Origin: Isotricha intestinalis
Lineage: Eukaryota > Ciliophora > Litostomatea > Vestibuliferida > Isotrichidae
Assembly (NCBI GenBank): GCA_023807065.1
Contig: JAJJLU010004366.1
Span: forward strand, 1 to 14,099
Direction of reading: 5' to 3'
DNA length: 14,099 bases
Part shown: positions 1 to 8,569 of the stretch, one piece after another
Numbering within the stretch: the stretch's first letter is position 1
Layout of the letters: each line of letters starts with the position of its first letter
Notes under the pieces: generated by a model
What the model was told of the DNA's origin: nothing
Database searches by the model: none
Seen by the model: the letters and a program-made list of their open reading frames with translations, nothing else
Translations under genes and position numbers: made by a program

Positions 1-2
1 AT

Positions 3-1670
3 ATAATTTTTGTAAAAAAAGGAAAATTATCATTAGAACTTCCTTTAGAATTTAATCCAAAATTTAATCAAAATAATTACACAATCAAAAATACAATAAT
101 ACCACATTGCCCAAAAACATTTGGTGAAACACTTTTAATTCAAAATAAACAAGAATATTTTCGAATGTTTTCAAGAATAAATTCAAAAATAAATGTTAAG
201 AAATCTCTTCCAAAAAAAAATGAAGATATTCAAGTATTCAAAATATTAGAAATAAGAAAAAATGAGCATTTTGGTGATATACTAATGTTTTTAAATTTAA
301 GATCTCCTTTACTTTTAAGAACAAAAACCAAAAAAGCAGAATTATTTTTATTACATAAAACAGATGCAATAAAAATTTCAACAAGTTATCCTTTAATATG
401 GAAAAAAATTAATCAAAAATCTCTTTTTAATTATGAACAAATAAGAAGATTAATGAATAAAATAATAAAAATTTTTCAAAAGAATAATGGATTAATATAT
501 AATAAACAGTCATTGATTGAAGATGAAGATTTATATTCTTTAATTTCATATCAAAATGAATCAAATGGAGAATTAAAATCAATTCCATCATTTGATTCGA
601 ATTATGATATTGATTCTGTTAATAGTGAATTGTTCAAAAAAAAAACTTTAATGAAAAAAGGTTTATCATCACCTTTAAATATAATAAAAGAAATTGAAGG
701 TGAAAATGAAAAAAAAAAGAATAATATAATAAATAATAATAACACTCAATCAGATAGTTCAGAAGATAAAGATTCAAATGATATTATTTATGAAGAAGGA
801 ATTGATAGTGAAAATTCTAAATCAATAAATTTTACTAACAGTTCTAATGTAAATACTTTAAAAATATCTTATTTATCTAATGCAAATGAAAAAAATAATT
901 TAACTCCTTTTAGAGAAGATGAAATTAATCAAGAAATTTATCCTAATGAAATATTATTTAATGAAAAAAAGCATGACATTAATAATACAATAACTACTTT
1001 AGAATGCGGAATTAATAATAATTTAGATAATTTAACAAAAATAAATAATTGTAATTATTCCATTTGTTCTACTGAAATATCATTTACTTTAAATAGTGAA
1101 TATGAAAATATAAATGAATTAAGTGATTATAAATATTCAAAAGATTTAAAATTAAAACAAAAAGTTCATCAACTATTAAAAAATGAAGAAAAAAAAGGAA
1201 AAGTTGTAAATGAAGAAGAAATAGAATTAATTTATTTTAAATCTTTATCAAAAGTTACCTCAAATCAAGAAGATCCAAAAAAAACAAAAATAAGAAAAAA
1301 TAGAAGAAGTATATCTTATTTTAAATCAAATGAACAAAAAATAAAAAGTATTTTTAAATCATCTAATTCAAATGAAACAGAAATAGGAAAATCTAAAAAA
1401 ATATATGATAAAAAAACATTTAAAAAGAAAAATTTATTGACTACAATAAATAAAAATATTGAAAGAAATCAAATTAATTTAAATAACCCAGAATTATTTT
1501 ATTCTGAATATTTTCATAAAATACTTGATAAAAAAAAAGCAGAACATGGAGAAGATCATCCTTTAAATAAAGAAATGGACCATTTAATGACTAAATTACA
1601 AAAAAAAAGTACTTTTTCGAAAAAAACTTCTTTTAACACTAATAATCTTGTTCATCAAATTTCTGAATAG
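3..1670 (+). CDS. Cyclic-nucleotide-binding-domain cation channel, C-terminal part (5' truncated)
   Basis: The frame is open from the window's left edge, so the Met at 165 is internal and the true start lies outside. What remains is a cyclic nucleotide-binding domain and a long cytoplasmic tail. Seen: a CNBD beta segment IIFVKKGKLSLEL (about 3-41), then after an insert ILEIRKNEHFGDILMFLN (about 246-296), RSPLLLRTKTKKAELFLL and DAIKISTSYPLIWKKI. The FGD...RSPL stretch sits where the phosphate-binding cassette (FGE...RxA) is expected, with Asp for Glu. I recall this RKNEHFGD/RSPL/KKAELF pattern from ciliate voltage-gated K+/cation channels with a CNBD, acting in the plasma or ciliary membrane. 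From about 600 to 1460 the tail is Asn/Ser/Glu/Lys-rich and low complexity; a charged stretch near 1530-1600 (AEHGEDHPLNKEMDHLMTKL) precedes the TAG stop. No membrane segments are in the window, so the channel assignment rests on the CNBD type. A non-channel CNBD protein is possible. Confidence 0.72.
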   Translation: MIFVKKGKLSLELPLEFNPKFNQNNYTIKNTIIPHCPKTFGETLLIQNKQEYFRMFSRINSKINVKKSLPKKNEDIQVFKILEIRKNEHFGDILMFLNLRSPLLLRTKTKKAELFLLHKTDAIKISTSYPLIWKKINQKSLFNYEQIRRLMNKIIKIFQKNNGLIYNKQSLIEDEDLYSLISYQNESNGELKSIPSFDSNYDIDSVNSELFKKKTLMKKGLSSPLNIIKEIEGENEKKKNNIINNNNTQSDSSEDKDSNDIIYEEGIDSENSKSINFTNSSNVNTLKISYLSNANEKNNLTPFREDEINQEIYPNEILFNEKKHDINNTITTLECGINNNLDNLTKINNCNYSICSTEISFTLNSEYENINELSDYKYSKDLKLKQKVHQLLKNEEKKGKVVNEEEIELIYFKSLSKVTSNQEDPKKTKIRKNRRSISYFKSNEQKIKSIFKSSNSNETEIGKSKKIYDKKTFKKKNLLTTINKNIERNQINLNNPELFYSEYFHKILDKKKAEHGEDHPLNKEMDHLMTKLQKKSTFSKKTSFNTNNLVHQISE

Positions 1671-2146
1671 TAAAAATTTGAAATTAAAAATAATATTTTT
1701 GGAATTTGAAATGCTTCTTTTTTTATTATTTTCAATTTTACTTCAAAAAAAAACAAAAGAAGAATATAAAAAAAAATCAAAAAGGTTAATTAATTTCTGT
1801 ATTTATTTTCTATTATATATATTTTTCAGATTGAAGAATGTATTTTGAGTCATTTGGATTTAATTAATTACTATTTTTAAATAATAGTATTTTAATCATT
1901 TTAAGATATCTTTTATTGTAAAATGTATTGATTTCTTTTGAATATATAATCATTGTGTTCAACATTAAACTTTTATTATATTTTTCTTTAAATATATCTC
2001 AATTTATTATAAAGTTTATTAATTTTTAATCTTAAAAGAATCGGATATAAGATTTTCTTTATTAAAATTAAAAAGTTAATTATATTAATAAATATAAAAA
2101 TTAAAAATAAATTACTTTTAAACAATAAATATAAAATAATATTAAA
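1671..2146. other. Intergenic region between channel and CK1 genes
   Basis: This 476-nt stretch is nearly pure A/T and shows no credible coding potential. It must hold the channel's 3' UTR and the kinase promoter and 5' UTR. A near-palindrome (ATTACTATTT ... AAATAATAGTAT, about 1867-1891) could form a hairpin, but such symmetry is common in this base composition. A 66-codon open frame at 1648-1848 starts inside the channel gene in another frame and is a chance reading of A/T runs. No RNA gene is visible. Confidence 0.6.
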
Positions 2147-3651
2147 ATGAGTAGTAAAGATAAAGAAATATTAAATAAGCTTTTTTTCAACAAATATTTA
2201 ACAACTCAAAAATTAGGGGAAGGTTCATTTGGTATGATATATAAAGCAAAATATAAAGAAGAAGAATTTGCATTAAAATTTGAAAACAGGAAAAAAGGTC
2301 AAAGCCTGCTTCAATCAGAAGCATATATAATGAGTTATTTAAAAGGACGTAAGAATATAAAATTTTAAAAAAATTTATAGCTGGAATTCCTTTTGTAAAA
2401 TCTTTTGGTTACAGTGGAGATTATAATATTTTAGTTATGGAATTATTAGGGAAATCATTAGAAGATATCTTTGAAGCATTTCCAAATAAGAAATTTTCAA
2501 TAAAAACAACATGTATGTTAGGAATTCAAATGGTAACAATATTAAAATATGTACATGATAAGCATATAATACATAGGGATATAAAACCAGATAATTTTGT
2601 TACAGGGGTAAATGAAAGGAAAAAATATATATATTTATTAGATTTTGGTTTGGCAAAAAAATATAGAAGTAGTAAAACATTACAACATAATCCAATGACT
2701 CAAAAAAAAAAATTAACTGGAACAGCACGTTATGCTTCAATAAATGCTTTAAAAGGTTTAGAACAAAGTAGAAGGGATGATTTAGAAGGAGTTGGTTATG
2801 TTTTAGTATATTTTCTTCAAGGAAAATTGCCTTGGCAAGGATTACCTGTTAAACCTAAAGAAGATAGATATGTTAAAATTATGGAAAAAAAAAGAGATAC
2901 TACTCCTGAAGATTTATGCAAAGGTTTACCTAATGAATTTCAACAATATGTTGAATATACTAGAAATTTAGGTTATGAAGAGGATCCTAATTATGATATG
3001 TTAATTAACCTATTTAATAATGTTTTAACTAAAAATAATTTTGAAATGGATTATATTTATGATTGGACTTCTCCTATTGAAGAGGTTTCAACAATTAATA
3101 ATATTGATAAAAATTTTGATAATAATAATAAGGAAGAGGATAAAATTGATTTTAAAAATAATAATGAGAATGATAGTAAGAATTTCGAAGGTGATACTAA
3201 AAAAAATAAACAAATTATGGTTGTTAATAATTATGTTAATCATGTTAATAATATTGTAATTAATAATAATAATAATAGTAGTTTTAGTAAAAATGAAGTT
3301 AAAAAAACTGATATTACAAAGAAAAAAAATAGTGGATTTATTAATAATAGTTTTTCAAATCATGCTAATACAATTAATGAAGGAAATAATATTGTTCATG
3401 AACAAAATTTAGAACATGAAACTAATTTTAAACAAATTGTAACTACCCAAAATATATATGAAACAAATCAAAATCATACAATTGAAACTAAAAATAAAGA
3501 ATATAAATCTAATAAATGTTGTGAAGTTATTTGCTTAGATTCAAATAAAAATACAAATGAAAAAAATGTTCATAATAATTTAAATAATAAAAATGATGAA
3601 TTGATAATTCATAATCAAAAGGAATTATCAAAATGTTGCAATATATTTTAA
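2147..3651 (+). CDS. Casein kinase 1 (CK1) family Ser/Thr protein kinase, one 32-nt intron
   Basis: The spliced product is about 490 aa (exons 2147-2348 and 2381-3651). The kinase domain spans about residues 16-298. Seen: glycine loop GEGSFG (24-29), ATP-anchoring Lys in FALKF (about 44), catalytic loop HRDIKPDNF with Asp near 134, DFGLAKKY (about 155), and GTARYASINA (about 181) followed by SRRDDLEGVGYVLVYF and LPWQGL. The GTARYASINA/RRDDLE pair is diagnostic of CK1, which lacks the APE motif of other kinases. All catalytic residues are present, so it should be active on acidic or pre-phosphorylated substrates. The tail (about 300-490) is Asn/Lys-rich low complexity, with one KCCEVIC patch and a terminal KCCNIF, a possible lipid anchor. 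The start at 2147 lies after an A-rich leader and gives a normal CK1 N-terminus. Neighbours are on the same strand but separated by more than 400 nt, so transcription is probably independent. The family call is very secure; the substrate is unknown. Confidence 0.95.
2349..2380 (+). other. 32-nt spliceosomal intron in the CK1 gene
   Basis: The intron starts GTAAGAAT and ends TTTATAG. Unspliced, the first reading frame hits TAA at 2366-2368. Removing 32 nt joins a split codon (C|CT, Pro) and links YLKG to PGIPFVKSFGYSGDYNILV, which is exactly the expected CK1 sequence before the hinge (LVMELLG). The kinase homology on both sides makes this the best-supported splice call in the window. Very short GT-AG introns are common in ciliates. 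Confidence 0.92.
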
Positions 3652-4082
3652 ATATTAATTTATTAAGGAAATTTTTCCTTTTAAAAAGTATTATATATAA
3701 TATATATATCATATACTATATGTGATAAATATCATTGTATTAGATTTTGAACATTAAAATATACAATTTAAAACAAAACATTTTTTAAATTCTTTTCTTT
3801 TATATTCAAATTTAATTCAGAATTTATGTTGTTGTTAATTTACAAAAATATCTTTTGATTATGCATTATTATTTATTGGTTTGGATTTGAATTCACATTA
3901 TTCTAATTAATATTAACTTTATTAATTATTTTTTTGTTATAAAAAAAAATATATATTTAACTTAATATTTATGATTTTTTCCCTTTTTATTTAAGATTTA
4001 AAATTAATCAAAATCCATACTTTTAAAATAAAATACATAAATTATTGAAATATTAATATATTAAAAAAATGATAATGAAAAA
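3652..4082. other. Intergenic region between CK1 and TLDc genes
   Basis: This 431-nt stretch is A/T-rich with no open frame of note. Just after the CK1 stop there is a 7-bp inverted repeat with a 2-nt loop (AAGGAAA at 3665-3671, TTTCCTT at 3674-3680), followed by an AT dinucleotide tract (about 3687-3720). Either may lie in the 3' UTR. The right end becomes A-rich before the TLDc start codon, as expected of a leader. No RNA gene is seen. Confidence 0.55.
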
Positions 4083-4784
4083 ATGCAAGAAATATTTTCT
4101 TTGATTTTAGAAATGAAGAGTGAAATTAAAAAATTAAATGAAGAAAATAAAAAATTAAATGAAGACAATAAAAATTTAAAGGAACAACTAAATATTTATA
4201 TTCCTTATTTAGAAGAATATAAAAAGAAATGTGATGATAAAAAACAAAATAAAATAATAAGAAATTTGGACAGTAAAATAATAAATGAAAATGAAAAATA
4301 TAATATAACTTTAAAAAATTGGATAAATCCAAAATTAAAAATTAAAGCCCAATTATTATATAGAACAAGTAGAGATGGAGAAGAATATTCAACTTTTCAT
4401 CAATTATGCGATAATCAAGGACCAACCATAGTATTAGCAAAATTAACAGATGGAAATATTTTAGGCTCATATACTCCTTTAGATTGGGAAACAAAAACAT
4501 TGGGTTGGAAAAGTGATCCAAATATGTTTGTTTTTTCTTTAACAGAAAATCAAAAGGCAATGAAAAAACAATCAAGTTATAATTATGGAATTTATTGTCA
4601 TCAAAATTATGGTCCTGAGTCTAATTTTTTAGCTTTTCAATCTAATCATAAAATGAAAGAACCTATGCTTCGTATAGAGGGTAAAGAATATACTATAAAC
4701 ACTCAAATTTTAGCTCCTGGAAAACAAAATGGTAGTTTTTATAAGGCTGATGAAGTTGAAGTATTTAAAATAATCATCGGATAA
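4083..4784 (+). CDS. Coiled-coil plus TLDc domain protein
   Basis: This 233-aa protein has two parts. Residues about 8-48 form a heptad-like coiled coil built on a near repeat (KKLNEENKKLNEDNKNLKE). Residues about 75-231 are a TLDc domain: LLYRTSRDGEEYSTFHQLCD at its start, then GPTIVLAKLTDGNILGSYTP, FVFSLT, YGIYCHQNYGPES, and an ending of GSFYKADEVEVFKI. Known of the family: TLDc proteins (OXR1, NCOA7, TBC1D24) bind the V-ATPase and protect against oxidative stress. Short coiled-coil plus TLDc proteins are numerous in protists, where their role is mostly unknown. No LysM, TBC, EF-hand or GTPase domain is present. The start at 4083 gives a coiled coil from near residue 1, but two ATGs lie just upstream out of frame (4069, 4075) and open a tiny overlapping uORF ending at 4104. 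The stop is TAA. The domain call is strong; V-ATPase binding is inference. Confidence 0.9.
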   Translation: MQEIFSLILEMKSEIKKLNEENKKLNEDNKNLKEQLNIYIPYLEEYKKKCDDKKQNKIIRNLDSKIINENEKYNITLKNWINPKLKIKAQLLYRTSRDGEEYSTFHQLCDNQGPTIVLAKLTDGNILGSYTPLDWETKTLGWKSDPNMFVFSLTENQKAMKKQSSYNYGIYCHQNYGPESNFLAFQSNHKMKEPMLRIEGKEYTINTQILAPGKQNGSFYKADEVEVFKIIIG

Positions 4785-5229
4785 GATTATAAATTATTTT
4801 TGATTTATATTTTAACAAAAATTAATTATATTTACAACCATTATTTTTCATAATTGTGTTTATTTGATTGAATTTGAAAAAAATAAATCTTTAAATTGAA
4901 ATTTTTTTTTGAGTAAAATATAATAAGATAAAAATATATAATTATCGATAATTTATTATTTTAATATATTTAACAAATATTAAATTAATTTTTTTTTTTT
5001 AATATAATTTTTTTAATTGATCTTTTTAAGAAAAAAAACCAATATATTATTAAAAATAATTTGAAAATTATAGTCCTTTTATAAAATTAATTATTATTTA
5101 AAATAATTTAATTCAAGGAATTTATTCTCTATTAAACAATAAAATAAATAATCTTAAATATACGATTATAAAATATATTTATATCTCATTATTAAAACAT
5201 ATATTAGATATATTCTTCCAAAAAAAAAA
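4785..5229. other. Intergenic region downstream of the TLDc gene
   Basis: This 445-nt stretch is extremely A/T-rich with T runs near 4900-4910 and 4989-5000. No coding frame, RNA gene or convincing repeat is seen. It ends in an A run (about 5220-5230) directly before the next start codon, consistent with a short A-rich 5' leader. Confidence 0.5.
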
Positions 5230-6230
5230 ATGATTAAGATATTAAATGATTTAAGTAGAACAGTAAATCAAAAAAATATTTTAAAAAGTTATTCAACAAA
5301 ACAGCTTTCATATAATAAATTAAATATTATAAATTTATCTTCTGAAAGAAAAAAAAAGTTAATTCATCTTAAAATAAAAAAGAAAAGAAATAATTTATAA
5401 AATTTAAGTGATGAATATAATGAAAAAATAAATTATTCTCCTTTAAAACCTAATTTAAATGCAAATAATTTTAATCAATATAAATTACAATCAATAAATA
5501 AAAGTTCCCTTATATCAAAAAACAAAAAAAAAAGAATGTTTAAATCTAAAAAATCAGAAAATAATTTATTAATCTCTTTAGAAAATAATCCCACTATTTT
5601 TAAAATGAATAATAAATTACTTAATGATGGTATATTTAAAAAAAAATATGAAATAAAATATTCAAAAAAAATAAAGAAAATATAAGTGATTATTTTTATA
5701 AGAGAGATAATATAAATGAACAAAAAATTTTGATACATAATGATTTATTTGAAAAGAAAAAAAAAAATTTAATTGTTTATCCAAATAAATCTGATTTTAA
5801 AATTAAACCTTTAGAAGAAGATAAAGAATTTAATTTAATACATAAAAAATATAAAGAATATCAAAGAATAAAAATAATCAAAAATTCAATTAATTTTGGA
5901 AATCAAATAAAAGAATTATTTGAAACGGAAAATATATTTAATAATAAAGAAAAGCCAAAATCAAAATCAATTCCAAATAAAAAAAGAATATTCAATGACT
6001 TTCATAAAAAAATAAAAATCAAAAAACAATTTTTATATAAAACTTATATATATGATACTGATTTAAATGAAATTGATGATAATAATATAAATAATAAAGG
6101 TAATAGTAATTATATACAATATAAAAGATATAATTGTAAATATCCTAGATTTTTAAAAACTAAATTCAAAAGAAGTACTATTTTAAAATTTGGTGCTTTT
6201 GGGGGTTTTTTTGATGAAAAATTTGTTTAA
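5230..6230 (+). CDS. Unrecognised Lys/Asn-rich protein; frame interrupted twice (two candidate introns or decay)
   Basis: I do not recognise this family. The ATG at 5230 opens MIKILNDLSRTVNQKNILKS, but that frame has TAA at 5398-5400 and again at 5683-5685, while the 3' half is read in another frame to the TAA at 6230. Coding-like composition is continuous across both breaks. Two GT-AG introns would repair it. Removing 5358-5408 (51 nt, GTTAATTC...TTTAAG) drops the first TAA in phase. Removing 5630-5676 (47 nt, GTATATTT...ATAAAG) changes frame and joins NKLLND to ENISDYFYKRDN. The product would be about 300 aa, very basic, without membrane segments. The C-terminus (YPRFLKTKFKRSTILKFGAF) is the least repetitive part. 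Alternatives are a missing or extra base in an A run, or a pseudogene. It is convergent with the minus-strand gene at 6630-8420. Confidence 0.5.
5358..5408 (+). other. Candidate intron 1 (51 nt) in the unrecognised gene
   Basis: GTTAATTC at 5358 and TTTAAG ending at 5408 bracket the in-frame TAA at 5398-5400. The length is a multiple of three, so the downstream frame is kept. No homology supports the splice, and the retained reading (except for the single stop) looks equally protein-like. A CAA-to-TAA change is a fair alternative. Confidence 0.35.
5630..5676 (+). other. Candidate intron 2 (47 nt) in the unrecognised gene
   Basis: GTATATTT at 5630 and ATAAAG ending at 5676 enclose an A-rich stretch. 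The 47-nt length provides exactly the frame change needed to join the 5' half to the frame read from about 5677 to 6230, forming a Glu codon across the junction. A one-base error in the A run at about 5663-5671 would have a similar effect. Confidence 0.4.
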
Positions 6231-6629
6231 TCTTTAATTATTAATAATAAAATTTATTTTTATATTTTTAACAAAAAAATAATGAAAAAGTATTGAAAAA
6301 AATAAATTCCTTTTTTTAATTTATTTTCTATATATTTTATTGCTTTTTTCGGGGATTGAGAAATTACTTTGCTTTATTGTTTCTTACTTGAAGAAGAATT
6401 TAATTGATTTTTTTTTCAATTGAAGAACCTCTTGTTTTAAATATATCTGGATTTTTATTATTAAAAATTTAATTAGTTAAATAAAATTCTGAATAATATT
6501 TTTAAATATTATTTTATTCTTTTTTTTTCTTTTTATTTTTTTTGTTTTTCTTTAAAAATTTATTTAATAATTAAAAGTATTTCTAATTTATGAATAATAA
6601 ATAACATGAATAAATAAATTATAAATTAT
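6231..6629. other. Convergent 3' intergenic region
   Basis: These 399 nt lie between two convergent genes and must hold both 3' UTRs. A patch at about 6345-6440 is richer in G and C than other spacers (it includes TTTTTTCGGGGATTGAG) and contains a small inverted repeat AATTGA (6402-6407) / TCAATT (6416-6421) around a T loop. It has no cloverleaf and no coding frame. It could be a 3'-end or RNA-stability element, but this is only a guess. Confidence 0.45.
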
Positions 6630-8420
6630 TTATTTTTTAGTATATAATTTAATTAAAAAATCAATTGTTAATTTAGGTTTTATTTTTTGAGTGATATAAA
6701 AATTTAAAGAACTTTGATTAATATTATTTTTAAAATCATTAAATAAAACTTCAAAATCTTTGATTTTATCTTCTTCTTTTTTTTGAAAAATATTTTCATT
6801 TTTTTTTTCTTCAAAATTAACAATATTATTATTTATTTTATTTTTATTTTTTTTATTCTTATTTTTCTTTTTTTTTTTTTTCTTTTGAACTGTATTTTCA
6901 TCACTATCAATTAATTTAACTAAATCATCAATATCTAAATCTTTAAATTTATTTTTTTCATCTTCAATAATATCTTTATTATTATTATTAATTTGATTAT
7001 TTTGACAAACATTAATATGAGAATCAACAGAAGAAAAAGAAGAAGATAAAATATTTTTTTTTAAATAATTTTTTTCAATATCACTTTCAATACTATTATT
7101 ATCTATAATACATTCTTTACTATTATCATTAATATAATATTCTTCATTAAATTTAGTTTTTATTTTTTGAGAAATTAATTTATCAAATCTTGTCATTTCT
7201 TCTTTATCATATTTTTTATCAATTTTTAAGGAATTAATTAATTCAATATTTAGATTAAATTTTTTTTTATTTTTATATTTATCTTTAATTTGAAATAAAA
7301 TAGTAGAAATTAAATCATCTTTAATTAATATTGAATTAAAAGCTTCTAATTGAATTAATTCTATAGAAAAATTAATTTTTAATAAATTTAAAGGATATTG
7401 AAAAATTTGTTTTATTTCATAAGAAGAATTTTTTAAACTAATTTTAATATTATTTAATTCTCTTATTATTGCAGGTCCTAAATTAGTATCTTCAATAATA
7501 TTTAAAATAGAATGAAAATATTTTAAATTAGATTGATTTAAATGATTTAAAATATAAGAATCAGATTTATTAGAAGAAGTGGAAGCTGTTCTCGAAAAAA
7601 TTTCATTATTATTATCTTTTAAATTTTTATTTTCAAAATAAGAAAAATACTCTTCATAAAGTTTATTAGGTTTATTATTTATTTCTTCTTTTCTTTTTTT
7701 AAACTCATTTAATATTTTAGATAAATCTTCATTTTCAAATAATTTTTCTTTATATTTCTGTATTAACTCTTTAATTTTTTTAGATAAAATTTCTAAAACG
7801 AAAAAATTATATCTTTCATTTAATTGACCGAAAGTTAATTTTAATTCATTTTTATTTATTTCTATATTATTTTTTTTAAGATATTTAAATTTATCTCTTT
7901 TTAATTTATACTTTTTATTTCTTATTATATTTTTTTCATTACAAGGAAAATTCTTATTATATATTTCAATTAATATACTTTCTATTTCAGTTTCTAAATT
8001 ATATTTTAAATGAGGTTCCATTTCAAAACTTTCTTCATCAGAAGAGAATAATCCAACATCACTTTTTATAGGATAATTCAAACTTTCTTCTTTAAAATTC
8101 TTTTTTTTTCTTATTTCTATTGAATCAAAAGAATCGCTTTCTTCACTTAAATTTTCACTATTATTATTTATTATATTTCTCCTTTTCTTCATATAATTTT
8201 TTTTCGTCTTTATGTTATTCTCAAATAATATTTTATTCTTTGAATCACATGTTGTTGTTTTTGAATTATTTATATTTGTATCTTTTATATAAGGTTTTGA
8301 AAAAGAAAAAAGCTGACGCCCTCTTTTATTTAATGGAGATTTTGAGGATTTTGATGATATTTTTAATTTTGATGATAAATTAATTGTTCGATAATTTTCA
8401 ATTAAAATTCTTTTTGTCAT
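6630..8420 (-). CDS. Unnamed 596-aa protein with a structured middle, poly-Lys block and C-terminal helical module
   Basis: The product is a 596-aa, intron-free, apparently soluble protein. Seen: a basic Ser-rich N-terminus (about 1-100); an acidic/Ser segment (LSEESDSFDSIE, then FSSDEESFEME) that looks like a CK2-type phosphorylation target; a region at about 140-270 with predicted helices (ETEIESILIEIYNKNFPC, NERYNFFVLEILSKKIKELI); a low-charge middle at about 298-390 (FHSILNIIEDTNLGPAIIREL, IFQYPLNLLKINFSIELIQL); an acidic stretch (DLDIDDLVKLIDSDEN); a run of eight Lys in a KN-rich block; and an end with FEVLFNDFKNN and KIKPKLTIDFLIKLY. The order of acidic stretch, Lys block and a final IKPxL-type module resembles uncharacterised ciliate proteins I recall, with no known function. 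The Lys block could be a nuclear localisation signal. The start at 8420 has an A-rich upstream context, and the gene is divergent from the CNBD gene. The gene itself is secure; its function is unknown. Confidence 0.8.
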   Translation of the reverse strand: MTKRILIENYRTINLSSKLKISSKSSKSPLNKRGRQLFSFSKPYIKDTNINNSKTTTCDSKNKILFENNIKTKKNYMKKRRNIINNNSENLSEESDSFDSIEIRKKKNFKEESLNYPIKSDVGLFSSDEESFEMEPHLKYNLETEIESILIEIYNKNFPCNEKNIIRNKKYKLKRDKFKYLKKNNIEINKNELKLTFGQLNERYNFFVLEILSKKIKELIQKYKEKLFENEDLSKILNEFKKRKEEINNKPNKLYEEYFSYFENKNLKDNNNEIFSRTASTSSNKSDSYILNHLNQSNLKYFHSILNIIEDTNLGPAIIRELNNIKISLKNSSYEIKQIFQYPLNLLKINFSIELIQLEAFNSILIKDDLISTILFQIKDKYKNKKKFNLNIELINSLKIDKKYDKEEMTRFDKLISQKIKTKFNEEYYINDNSKECIIDNNSIESDIEKNYLKKNILSSSFSSVDSHINVCQNNQINNNNKDIIEDEKNKFKDLDIDDLVKLIDSDENTVQKKKKKKKNKNKKNKNKINNNIVNFEEKKNENIFQKKEEDKIKDFEVLFNDFKNNINQSSLNFYITQKIKPKLTIDFLIKLYTKK

Positions 8421-8569
8421 TTTCTTTTCAATTATTTTTTATTGATTATAATTTAATGGATTTAATGATTTATTTTTATATATTTTATAATTTTTATTCT
8501 AATTTTTAATTACTATTTATAATCAATTAATTATTTAAAATCAAATGAAAATTAAGTTAAAAAATAATT
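8421..8569. promoter_or_regulatory. Short divergent promoter region
   Basis: Only 149 A/T-rich nucleotides separate the start codons of the minus-strand 596-aa gene and the plus-strand two-CNBD gene, so both promoters and both 5' leaders must lie here. No recognisable promoter motif can be named in such uniform A/T sequence. The arrangement implies a compact, possibly bidirectional promoter and raises the chance of co-expression. Confidence 0.5.

Noticed and set aside
1648..1848. 66-codon open frame after the channel gene
   Set aside because: It begins inside the channel CDS in another frame and continues through A/T-rich 3' sequence; the product is a Phe/Leu/Lys mixture expected by chance.
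3041..3259. Ile/Leu/Lys-rich open frame within the CK1 tail
   Set aside because: It is an out-of-frame reading of AAT-rich codons in the kinase's Asn-rich tail.
6345..6440. Possible small RNA gene in the G/C-richer convergent spacer
   Set aside because: No cloverleaf, box motifs or long stem; only a 6-bp hairpin over a T loop.
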